Shown one piece after another: positions 7,866 to 16,349 of a DNA stretch of 64,000 nt; position 1 is the first letter of the stretch; each line of letters starts with the position of its first letter. A program made the position numbers and the translations under genes. The DNA comes from [Clostridium] celerecrescens 18A. Lineage in GTDB: Bacteria; Bacillota; Clostridia; Lachnospirales; Lachnospiraceae. The stretch is taken from contig NZ_PGET01000001.1 in NCBI RefSeq assembly GCF_002797975.1, forward strand, positions 2,542,001-2,606,000, given 5' to 3'. Under the pieces are notes generated by a model. It was given only the letters and a program-made list of their open reading frames with translations. It made no database searches and had not been told where the DNA came from.

Positions 7866-9275
7866 CTACTGGCTCATATCCCAGGCTTCCTGAATGGACT
7901 TCATGTAATCCTCTGCCGATAATTCACCGGTTAACAAGGTCTGGATTCCGTCTTTTGCCACATTCTGAACTTCATTGCCCATGGTTGCTTCAAACCATGT
8001 AAAAGCACTTTCCGCATTGTTGATGGTATCAAGAACCATTTGTGTATAACCACTGGCGCCTTCTGCAGAAACCGTATAATTATACCCCTTTACGCTCCCC
8101 TGCAGCTCCATGGCCAGATCGCCCATATTTTCTGCGAAATATTTCATAAACCAGCCGGTCGCCTCATCATAGTTCTTCTGGCTGAAGGAAAGAATATTGC
8201 CGCAGTTCATGGAATAACTGCTTTCATCGCTGACATAAGGATCTGCGACGGGCACGTTGAAGAATCCGATTCCGTCTTCTCCTGCCAAATTCTGGGAAGC
8301 ATCATTTAAGTTGCTTGTAAACCATGAGCCGTTATAGAATATGGCTGCCTGTCCGGTCATGAGCATGGAGCCCGCGGTGTTCATGTCTACGGTATTGACA
8401 CCTTCACCGAAATATCCGGCTTTTGCCCAATCCTGTATTTTCTGGGCGGCCTTCACGTAATCCTCATCCGTATATTTGGATATTCCTTCATCTGCTTTTG
8501 CCATGGCATCAGCTCCGGCAATTCTGACGAGATAAGAATTTAAAAGTCGGGTTGCACCCCATTTATCCGCAGCACCGCACGCGATCGGCTGGATTCCCGC
8601 TCCCTTCAGCTTTGCAAGCACAGACTCGAACTCCTCCCAAGTGTTCGGAACCTGGCAGCCTGCCTGTTCAAACAAAGCCTTGTTATACCAAAAGCCTTCC
8701 ACATTCATTCCAAGAGGCAGATCATAAATATCGTCCGTTCCTGATAAACTTTTCAAAAGAGAGACTGCTGATGGATTCAATGCGTCTTCACAGTTAAAAT
8801 CCTTCAGCACCTTTGAAACATTTACCAGCTTTCCTGCTTCGATCAGGTCTACAATCGGTTTGCCTGATTCGTATACAAACATATCCGGAAGATCATTGGA
8901 AGCCACCAGGGTAGACACCTTCTGTCTTAGGTTATCGGAAGACACCACTTCATAATCCCATGTGAAGTTAGGATTCACCTCTTTCTGGTATTTCTCACAG
9001 AGAGCCTTGATCAGCACGCCGTTATCATTGTCTTCCGCCCAGATCGATAAAATTTTCATGTTCTTTGTAAGCTTGGGGTCCTCCGCTGTGCTGGGTTTTA
9101 CTGAGTCAGCCCCTGCAGCAGGTTCTGTTCCCGCTGCGGATTCCGTTTTTGCTGCGGATTCCGTTTCTGCCCCAGTCTGTCCGCCGCCATCGGATGCCTG
9201 TTTGTTTCCGCAGCCGGTCAATAAGGTCGTCATCATGGCTGCAGCCAGGATTCCTGCTAAAACTTTTCTCTTCAT
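7866..9275 (-). CDS. Extracellular sugar-binding lipoprotein, family 1 (ABC importer)
   Basis: A 469-residue solute-binding protein. The signal peptide ends in the lipobox LTGC with Cys22 as lipid anchor, followed by a linker rich in Ala, Glu, Thr and Ser. The mature part shows the family-1 pattern (PDMFVYESGKPIVDL; EGFWYNKALFEQAG; PNTWEEFESVLAKL). It captures an oligosaccharide and delivers it to the permeases at 5807-7530. It starts after GGGAGGTAGTAA and lies just downstream of yesM/yesN. In this group YesN-type regulators usually activate the adjacent importer, so the promoter is expected in 9276-9417. Ligand unknown; a plant pectin-type oligosaccharide is inferred from the hydrolases in the operon. 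Confidence 0.93.
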   Translation of the reverse strand: MKRKVLAGILAAAMMTTLLTGCGNKQASDGGGQTGAETESAAKTESAAGTEPAAGADSVKPSTAEDPKLTKNMKILSIWAEDNDNGVLIKALCEKYQKEVNPNFTWDYEVVSSDNLRQKVSTLVASNDLPDMFVYESGKPIVDLIEAGKLVNVSKVLKDFNCEDALNPSAVSLLKSLSGTDDIYDLPLGMNVEGFWYNKALFEQAGCQVPNTWEEFESVLAKLKGAGIQPIACGAADKWGATRLLNSYLVRIAGADAMAKADEGISKYTDEDYVKAAQKIQDWAKAGYFGEGVNTVDMNTAGSMLMTGQAAIFYNGSWFTSNLNDASQNLAGEDGIGFFNVPVADPYVSDESSYSMNCGNILSFSQKNYDEATGWFMKYFAENMGDLAMELQGSVKGYNYTVSAEGASGYTQMVLDTINNAESAFTWFEATMGNEVQNVAKDGIQTLLTGELSAEDYMKSIQEAWDMSQ

Positions 9276-9417
9276 TTACTACCTCCCACATGCTTCATAG
9301 TTTTTTGTTTGATAGATACATTTTAACAAGGAACTTCTCCATATACTAGTCAGTCATTTCTTTGTTTTTGTACACTTTTTATATAATAATTATCATTTAT
9401 ATTTTCTTATTGTGTAT

Positions 9418-10449
9418 TTAATCCCTTCTTCTGGTATGTCCTTTATATTCGTTCGGCGTTATACCCTGATACTTCTTGAATATCTCACAAAAATACCGGT
9501 AATTATAATATCCCACCTTTTCACTGACTTCCATCACCTTCATGCCCTCATCCAGAAGCTCTTTTGCCTTTTTAATCCTCAAATCCGTTAAATACTTAAC
9601 ATAACTCATGCCCACTTCATTGCGGAATAAAATGCTTAAATAAGCCGGATTCATGTTCACCAGCATGGCAAGCTCATTTAAGCCGATGTTGTCCGCATAT
9701 TTCTCATCAATAAACTGCAGAAGCTTCTGAATGACACGGTGGCTGCTTCCAACCTTTTTTCCAAGAAAAAGCTCGCTCATCTTACGGATGAGGGACAGGC
9801 AGTACAGCCTGCATTCTTCCTCCCCATGGAGTTTTTCCACATCATGATGGGTAATCTGACAGACAGCATCCGGGTTCGTTTCCTTAAAAATCTGGACCAG
9901 CATGGACATGATCTTATATATCTCCTGTTTATACTGCTCAAAATCAGGGACCGTTTCCCTCATCACCCGTAAGATTCTATCCATTCCCTCTTCCAGCCCT
10001 TCCGCTTTTCCAATAAGCACCATATCCACAACACGGTCTGTCTCACGTATGATCCGGTTATATGCGTATTGGGGCGGATTGTTCCTTTTTTCCACTTCCT
10101 GCAGCACTTCCTCAATTTTCTGTATGGTAACCGGCTTATCTATATAATTCACCACGCCCAGGGTAATGGCCCTCCTGGCATATTCAAACTCCGTATAACC
10201 GCTGATCACCACATAACTGGCTTCCGGCAGAAATTCCTTGCAGCTTTCGATCAGGGAAAGCCCGTCCAACCCGGGCATCCTGATATCTGTAATGACAATG
10301 TCCGGCTTCTGCTCCTGTATGACGTCAAGAGCGTCGATTCCATTGTAAGCATATCCCACCACCTCGCACTGCAGCTTCTGCCGTTCCAGAATCGCTTTGA
10401 TCCCCTCAACCACGATATATTCATCATCTGCAACCACCATTCGATACAT
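9418..10449 (-). CDS. yesN: YesN-type response regulator with AraC DNA-binding domain
   Basis: 343 residues: a receiver domain with acidic pocket Asp8/Asp9 and phospho-acceptor Asp55 (ITDIRMPGLDG), a middle linker, and a C-terminal AraC/XylS double helix-turn-helix ending in YRYFCEIFKKYQGITPNEYK. It should bind DNA after phosphorylation by the YesM kinase encoded 3 bp upstream. Its likely target is the importer operon starting at 9275. The ribosome site AGGGGG lies 7-8 bases ahead of the ATG. Confidence 0.95.
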   Translation of the reverse strand: MYRMVVADDEYIVVEGIKAILERQKLQCEVVGYAYNGIDALDVIQEQKPDIVITDIRMPGLDGLSLIESCKEFLPEASYVVISGYTEFEYARRAITLGVVNYIDKPVTIQKIEEVLQEVEKRNNPPQYAYNRIIRETDRVVDMVLIGKAEGLEEGMDRILRVMRETVPDFEQYKQEIYKIMSMLVQIFKETNPDAVCQITHHDVEKLHGEEECRLYCLSLIRKMSELFLGKKVGSSHRVIQKLLQFIDEKYADNIGLNELAMLVNMNPAYLSILFRNEVGMSYVKYLTDLRIKKAKELLDEGMKVMEVSEKVGYYNYRYFCEIFKKYQGITPNEYKGHTRRRD

Positions 10450-10452
10450 CTG

Positions 10453-12222
10453 TTATTCCCCCTCTTTTTCTGCATAAAGCGGCACTCTTACGGTGACCTC
10501 CGTTCCCGCTCCCGCCTCACTTTCAAAACAGATACCTGCCTGATCCCCATAGAACAAGGACAGCCTCTCCCTTATATTCTTTACTCCGTAGCCTTCATCC
10601 AGAAGGTTCATGTCCACAATTCCAACCCCATTATCCTTGATTTTAAATACCATAACTTCCCCGTCAAGACAGCCGGATAAGTGGATGCTGCACCCACCGC
10701 CAAGCTTCGGCTCCAACCCGTGATACACCGCATTTTCCACAACCGGCTGCAGAATAAACGTAAGAATTTTCCGGCTGATCAGGGATTCCTCTATCTCAAT
10801 CTTCAGTTCAAAACGGTTGTGGTAACGCATGTTCTGAAGCTTCATATACGCTTTTATTTTTTCAATCTCAGCACCGACCTCAATCAGCTTTTCTCCTCTG
10901 TTCAAGCTCAGCTTAAACGTATCCGAAAGTGCAAGCACCATATCCGCGATCTCATCCGCATGCTTAATTATCGCCATAAAATAAAGGGAATCCAGGGTGT
11001 TGTACAAAAAATGAGGGTTGATCTGCGACTGCAGAAGTAAAAGCTCCGCCTCCTTTTCCTTGATTTCAGAATGAAGGAGTTTTTCATGCAGGTCCAGATT
11101 ATTGTTTACCGTGTTCTTAAACTGGGTGCCGATCTTTCCTATTTCCGTCTCGTCAAACTCCTCTTCAATGCGGAAAGTTCCTTTACTGACCACGTCAATA
11201 TTCTTTTTCAGCTGTTCCAGAGGAAATGTAATGACCTTGGAAATCCCGTTGACAAACAGGCAGCATATAATCAGCATACCCATACATACCAGCATGGAAA
11301 TCCAGGCGATATAATTGCTGTCACGGCTTAATTCCTCTCTGGCAATTACATTGACCACTTCCCAGTCACCCTTTTCATTGTGCACTTCACTGAATAAATA
11401 CTTACCCGTCTCACCTGAAATATAATCCTCCAGAACCTCCTGCTTCACGTCCGTTCCTCCGTGGAAGTAGACGAGATTCCAGTCAGGTCTGCTTACAGAC
11501 CGGTTCTCGTTCTTATCAAAAATCATATACCGGTTGGTTACATATCCCTCATCCCCTTTTCCAAACGCGGAAAGAAACATGCTTTTTTTAATGTTAAAGA
11601 CCACATACCCCATGTCTTCCCCATGTTCCGTATTTTTTAAAGCTTTTACCATGGAAAATGTTTCATTGTTATCATCAAACAGCACATTGTACCCGTAAAA
11701 TACCTCTTTCCCCATTTCCCGGTCCGCCACACCGACCCAGTCCATAGCTAAAATATCCTCATTCTTATGATACTTAAGCATCTTGCCATTCTGCAGGGTC
11801 AGCTTGCTGTAAAAATAGATATTTCCCCTTTTATGAATGGTTACCGCACTTTGAATGTATTTATTCTGCTCTGTCAAATCCCTCAGCGTATGATTTAAAA
11901 CAACATCATCGCGGCTGGAAAAATAAGTACTTTTCTTTTGCTTCTTCGTCATAATTTTTTTAAAATTCTGATTGTTAAGCAGGGTCCTGGAAAGGTCGAC
12001 TATATTCTGCAGCTGAATGTCGATGATGCTGCCGGATACCTCTAAATTGTATCTGTGGGAATTCTGGTAATTGCGCTCCATGGTCCTTTTTGAAAAAATA
12101 AAGGTCATGCTGCCAACCAAAGCCACTGCCAGGATTAGGCAAATCAGCATGGAAATCAAAATCTGATTCTTGATGCTTCTCTTTTTCCACATTTCCTCCA
12201 ACCATAATTTCCACCGTTTCAT
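10453..12222 (-). CDS. yesM: YesM-type sensor histidine kinase
   Basis: 589 residues. An N-terminal membrane helix (about 20-42), an extracellular sensor of about 250 residues, a second helix near 305-325 and a HAMP linker are followed by the His_kinase (PF06580) domain. The phosphorylated histidine lies in QSQINPHFLYNTLDSL, then come the ATP-binding boxes VVENAVYHGL and KDNGVGI and a final GYGVKNIRERL. It should sense an extracellular sugar cue, possibly through the loaded binding protein, and phosphorylate the adjacent YesN. It sits between the two carbohydrate operons and could serve either. Confidence 0.95.
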   Translation of the reverse strand: MKRWKLWLEEMWKKRSIKNQILISMLICLILAVALVGSMTFIFSKRTMERNYQNSHRYNLEVSGSIIDIQLQNIVDLSRTLLNNQNFKKIMTKKQKKSTYFSSRDDVVLNHTLRDLTEQNKYIQSAVTIHKRGNIYFYSKLTLQNGKMLKYHKNEDILAMDWVGVADREMGKEVFYGYNVLFDDNNETFSMVKALKNTEHGEDMGYVVFNIKKSMFLSAFGKGDEGYVTNRYMIFDKNENRSVSRPDWNLVYFHGGTDVKQEVLEDYISGETGKYLFSEVHNEKGDWEVVNVIAREELSRDSNYIAWISMLVCMGMLIICCLFVNGISKVITFPLEQLKKNIDVVSKGTFRIEEEFDETEIGKIGTQFKNTVNNNLDLHEKLLHSEIKEKEAELLLLQSQINPHFLYNTLDSLYFMAIIKHADEIADMVLALSDTFKLSLNRGEKLIEVGAEIEKIKAYMKLQNMRYHNRFELKIEIEESLISRKILTFILQPVVENAVYHGLEPKLGGGCSIHLSGCLDGEVMVFKIKDNGVGIVDMNLLDEGYGVKNIRERLSLFYGDQAGICFESEAGAGTEVTVRVPLYAEKEGE

Positions 12223-12245
12223 AATTCCCCTCTCCGCTTGCTATG

Positions 12246-12287
12246 CAAAAATAAGGAAGAACCTTAAATCCGGTGCTCCCTTATTTC
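12246..12287 (-). terminator. Terminator after the glycosidase operon
   Basis: AAATAAGGGAG pairs imperfectly with CTTCCTTATTT when read on the minus strand, and the hairpin is followed by TTTTGC. It lies in the 84-bp gap between the GH42 stop and the yesM start and closes the operon that begins at 23.7 kb. Confidence 0.6.
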
Positions 12288-12306
12288 TCTTTTCTAATGC
12301 TTATCC

Positions 12307-14322
12307 TTACACAATGACCTTAAAATCATTCCGCCCTAAGATTATCTCCTGTTGAAGCTTCTCTTTTGTCAGAAAATCGGTTTTTCCTGCCGGAATGCTG
12401 ACAGCTTTCTCCTGTCCGGAAAAATTAAACAGGAAATAGATCTGTTTCCCCTGCCAGATCCTGCTTAATACCTGCACTCCTTTTGGAGCTTCCATCTCAT
12501 CCTTCCATCTGCAGACAGGACCTAACAGTGACTTGAAAAGTGTCCTCCATGCCGGATCTTCCAGATCCGTTCCCACATAACAGGCCGTTCCGTCCCCATA
12601 GGAATGTTGGGAAATCACCATAGAGTCCTTCTTATAAGTTTCCTTGTAAGTTCCCAGGGATTCTGCTTCCCCTGCCAGCAGCTCGCTCCACGCTTTGTCC
12701 CTAGTTTCCACCTCATCTTCCTCAGATGCCATACAGATGCCCAGTCTGGTCCGGTTGCTGTCAAATACCGGCTCAACCTCCTGCACCGTAACTCCGAATA
12801 CTTCGTCAAGATGGGCTGGAAGAGGTATGGTATACCCCAGGTTATCCTCATTTTTAACACCGGTCAAAAAGGTGGCGATTAAAATTCCGCCCTGTTTTAC
12901 ATATTCCCTGAGCCTTCTTGCCGTCTCTTTTTTCAGAACAAAGGAGGCCGGAAGCACCAATGCCTTATACTCCTGGAAATCACGTTCAAGGGAAATCACA
13001 TCGGAATGTATCCCAATACGCTCTAAATTATAATACAGCTTCCCGGCAAAATCCATATAAGAAAATTCAGGCTCATTGACAGGCTTTATCTTCAGTGCCC
13101 AATGGCTGTCATAATCCAGCAGAATCCCTACTTCCGAGCAGAAAGATGCTTCTTTTAAAGGTTTCAGCTGGTTTAACACAGCGGCAGTTTCCTTCATTTC
13201 ATAATACCGTCTTCTAGGAGTCCCGTCTAAATCCACGATTGCATAGTTTAGCTGCTCTGCCCCCGCCGGAAAGCTGCGGAACTGATAGTGTAAAAGTAAA
13301 TCGGCCCCATTGGCAAATGCCTGAACCACCGCCTGCTTCAATGCGCCGGGTCCGGGCTGCAGCCGCCCCGTCCCGCTCAGCCTGTGGCCTCCGCCGGACA
13401 TAAATTCCATGACCCAGAATGGCAGGTCAGGCTTCACCCCTCTGCCAAATGCATAGGGGAAGGAATCCACCCAGGCGTCCCGCAGATTGGGATAATAATC
13501 AAAGGAATAGAAATCTAACTGTTCAAAGCCTTTAAAATAGTCAATGCTGTTGGTCACAAGTCCCGTTCCATTAGTGGTCACCGGATGGGAAGTAAAAGCC
13601 TTCAGAATATCAGCCTGAATGTTTTGAAACTCGATCTGGCATTCACTGGAAAACCGTTCAAACTCCAGACGAACCGTTGGGTTTTCATAAAAGTCCCGTA
13701 TCTGGATCTGCGCCCCCGGCTCAATGGCATTGACCGGCGGGTTGATCTGTTCAAAGGACCGGTACTCCTGGGACCAGAAGATGGCACCGCTTCTCCTGTT
13801 AAAGGATTCGATCCCGCCGTATTTCTGCTTCAGCCAATTCTGAAACTTCTTCCGGCAGTTTTCGCAGGTACATCTTCCCGTTCCTTCCTGGGCCAGTTCA
13901 TTGTCAATCTGGAATCCTGCCACATAGGGATTCCTGCCATATTGCTTTCCAATGGCTTTTGCGATGCCGGCACAGGCCTTCCTGTATTTTTCGTGATTAT
14001 AGCATCCATGTCTTCTGCCTCCGAAAGGACGTCGAATCCTCCGGTTATCCTGATATAACATATCCGGCCATGCTTCCACCATCCACGCCGGCGGACAAGC
14101 CGTAGGCGTTCCTACGATCGTACGGATGCCTGCCTGTCCCAGTTCCTCAATCACCGGGTCCAGCCAGGAAAAATCATACTTACCTTCCTCGGGTTCCATC
14201 CGGCACCAGGAAAACTCCCCCATTCGGACCGTATTGATTCCCGATTCCTTTATCAGCTTTAAATCCCATTTAAGCTCTTCTTTGCTTTTATGTTCCGGGT
14301 AATAGGATACTCCATATAACAT
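12307..14322 (-). CDS. GH42 beta-galactosidase
   Basis: A 671-residue GH42 enzyme. The barrel begins YGVSYYPEHKSKEELKWDL. The acid/base Glu lies in GFQIDNELAQEG near residue 143 and the nucleophile Glu in LPFWVMEFMSGGG near 308. A zinc-type cysteine cluster (CTCENC) follows the acid/base motif, and the trimerisation and C-terminal domains fill the rest, so length is normal. No signal peptide, hence cytoplasmic. It removes terminal beta-galactose, plausibly from arabinogalactan or galactan side chains of imported pectin fragments. It is the last gene of the operon, 12 bp after GH127. Confidence 0.95.
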   Translation of the reverse strand: MLYGVSYYPEHKSKEELKWDLKLIKESGINTVRMGEFSWCRMEPEEGKYDFSWLDPVIEELGQAGIRTIVGTPTACPPAWMVEAWPDMLYQDNRRIRRPFGGRRHGCYNHEKYRKACAGIAKAIGKQYGRNPYVAGFQIDNELAQEGTGRCTCENCRKKFQNWLKQKYGGIESFNRRSGAIFWSQEYRSFEQINPPVNAIEPGAQIQIRDFYENPTVRLEFERFSSECQIEFQNIQADILKAFTSHPVTTNGTGLVTNSIDYFKGFEQLDFYSFDYYPNLRDAWVDSFPYAFGRGVKPDLPFWVMEFMSGGGHRLSGTGRLQPGPGALKQAVVQAFANGADLLLHYQFRSFPAGAEQLNYAIVDLDGTPRRRYYEMKETAAVLNQLKPLKEASFCSEVGILLDYDSHWALKIKPVNEPEFSYMDFAGKLYYNLERIGIHSDVISLERDFQEYKALVLPASFVLKKETARRLREYVKQGGILIATFLTGVKNEDNLGYTIPLPAHLDEVFGVTVQEVEPVFDSNRTRLGICMASEEDEVETRDKAWSELLAGEAESLGTYKETYKKDSMVISQHSYGDGTACYVGTDLEDPAWRTLFKSLLGPVCRWKDEMEAPKGVQVLSRIWQGKQIYFLFNFSGQEKAVSIPAGKTDFLTKEKLQQEIILGRNDFKVIV

Positions 14323-14334
14323 TGACCTGCCTCC

Positions 14335-16338
14335 TCATCCTTGCTTTTCGCTGCCGAATCTGTTTCTGACTACAGGCATCCAGATGCGCATCTCATCCAA
14401 CCCCCGGTTATCCCAGGCAAAATAAGGAATCATGTGCACCGGGACCGGTTCATAGCCTTCCTCAGAATAATCCTGGTAAAGGGAATTTCTATCATATTCC
14501 GGTCCATGAATTTTCTTCAAAAACGTGGCCCCAAGCCCGGTCACCTTCCGGCCTTCTATCTCAATCTCCTCCGGCTTAAACCGTACGTCTGACGGAACAA
14601 ACAGATCGTCAATGGTTTCCGTCGGAGCGTCCATGCCTTCCAGACAGTATACCAGTGGCCCCCGCTCCACAGCTACCTGATTGCAGTTTTCTTCCACCAG
14701 AGCATGGGAGCAGGTCAGACGGGGCTTCATCCCTAAATCCAGGCTGATCACGGTATGTTCCGGATCCTCTATTTCCACGGTCAGATAGCTTCCCCTGTCC
14801 GCGTTCAAAAGCTTCCTTTCCCAAATGGGCTTTTGCCCGTTTTCGGCCTTTTGCACCCCGCTTTCTCCCCGCATCCAGGACGGGATCCTCAAATGCAGCT
14901 TCACCGGCACATTCTTCTTCATGTCTTCAAAGCGAAAGGTTATCTTTCCGTCATATGGGTAGTCCGTTTCCTGAACCAGAACACCTTCAAAGCCATTCAT
15001 GAGTTTCATATCCGACCGGCTGGCACCATATAATACCGGATAAATGCCAGTATCGTCTACGGTGTAAGCGTATTCACTCAGCTGGGCAATCAGCCTAGCC
15101 AGGTTAGGCGGACAGCAGTAGCTTAAAATATATTCCGTACGCTCCTGTCCCCAGATCAGCTCATAAGGGAGTTTTTTTGCCCGGCGCAGCATGTTCTCAT
15201 AGAAGAATCTCTTCCCATCCAGGCTGACTGCCGCCAGGTTCCCATTTAAGACCATCCGTTCCAGAACCTCCGCATACTCCTCTTTTTTCTCCATGCAAAA
15301 CATGCGGTATGCCCAATATACGCCTCCCACAGAGGCACAGGTCTCATTGTAAGCAGTCACATTGGGTAGCTGGTATTCATATCCATAAGCCTGATGGACC
15401 AGCTGGTGGGTGAAAAAGTTTCCATATGGCGACGCACCGTTATACAAAGCACCGCATCCTCCGGTTATATAGAGCTTCTGAGTCACAAGGCTGTGCCATA
15501 CTTTATGAAGGACCTCCGTAAGTTCCGGATCTTCCTCTTCCAGGCATAAATCCGCCACTCCTGCATACAGGTAATTGGCTCTCACCGCATGGCCGATGAT
15601 TTTATCATGCTTCTTAAGAGGAAGTCTGTCCTGGTTGTCATCCAGTCCTTCCTTTACGCAGTCACGCAGCTCCACTGCATCTTTCAGCAAATCCAGATAC
15701 TCCTGCTTTCCCGTTGTCCGGTACAATTCGGCCAGCCCCATGTAATGGGAAGGACATACAGCAGTCTGCGCTTGCCTGCTCTTCCTGGCCTCTTCATACA
15801 GATGCTTTAAATATCCGGCGGCTTTCTCGGCAATCCCAAGAAAGCTGTCCCGACCTGTCACACGTTGATACAGACAGGCCGCAGTGAACAGATGGCCGAA
15901 ATTATAGACTTCAAATTCATTTATATCACCAAGTCTTGCGGCCTTCCCCTTCTTCTCACTGATAATCTGTTTTGTGGAAATATATCCGTCAGGCATCTGT
16001 GCCCTGCCGATCAATCCAACATAATCCTCAAGCTCTTCCAAAAGCTGCCGGTCATCTCCCAGAACCGCTGTATAAACAGCAGATTCCATCCATTTATAAA
16101 AATCACCGTCACCAAATACAGTGCCGTCAAAATCACCGTCTGATTCACCCGCCGCTATCTTAAAATTTTCCGCCACATGGCTGATGTCTTTACTCTCAAA
16201 CATTTTTCGCAGATGGGGGACCGTAGAGTTCATACAGGTGTCAAGCCGTTCCTTGTATAATCCGCCTGTCCATTTCACCGCGGGAAAGGGAAGACCGCAA
16301 ACACGGGCAAAGGGTGATTTTTTTAAATCTGTCAGCAT
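14335..16338 (-). CDS. GH127 beta-L-arabinofuranosidase family protein (DUF1680)
   Basis: About 667 residues. The zinc/thiolate active site of GH127 is recognisable: the Glu-x-Cys of YNETCASVGG near residue 337 and the Cys pair in SYCCPPN near 412, one of which is the catalytic nucleophile. FFYENMLRR and a C-terminal beta-sandwich follow. The start at 16338 is supported by AGGAGGAGAACG directly ahead; the longer reading adds ten residues and overlaps the previous gene. No signal peptide. Characterised relatives act on beta-L-arabinofuranosides, and at least one RG-II-associated member acts on a different sugar. Substrate is therefore arabinofuranose-like, with some doubt. Confidence 0.9.
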   Translation of the reverse strand: MLTDLKKSPFARVCGLPFPAVKWTGGLYKERLDTCMNSTVPHLRKMFESKDISHVAENFKIAAGESDGDFDGTVFGDGDFYKWMESAVYTAVLGDDRQLLEELEDYVGLIGRAQMPDGYISTKQIISEKKGKAARLGDINEFEVYNFGHLFTAACLYQRVTGRDSFLGIAEKAAGYLKHLYEEARKSRQAQTAVCPSHYMGLAELYRTTGKQEYLDLLKDAVELRDCVKEGLDDNQDRLPLKKHDKIIGHAVRANYLYAGVADLCLEEEDPELTEVLHKVWHSLVTQKLYITGGCGALYNGASPYGNFFTHQLVHQAYGYEYQLPNVTAYNETCASVGGVYWAYRMFCMEKKEEYAEVLERMVLNGNLAAVSLDGKRFFYENMLRRAKKLPYELIWGQERTEYILSYCCPPNLARLIAQLSEYAYTVDDTGIYPVLYGASRSDMKLMNGFEGVLVQETDYPYDGKITFRFEDMKKNVPVKLHLRIPSWMRGESGVQKAENGQKPIWERKLLNADRGSYLTVEIEDPEHTVISLDLGMKPRLTCSHALVEENCNQVAVERGPLVYCLEGMDAPTETIDDLFVPSDVRFKPEEIEIEGRKVTGLGATFLKKIHGPEYDRNSLYQDYSEEGYEPVPVHMIPYFAWDNRGLDEMRIWMPVVRNRFGSEKQG

Positions 16339-16349
16339 CGTTCTCCTCC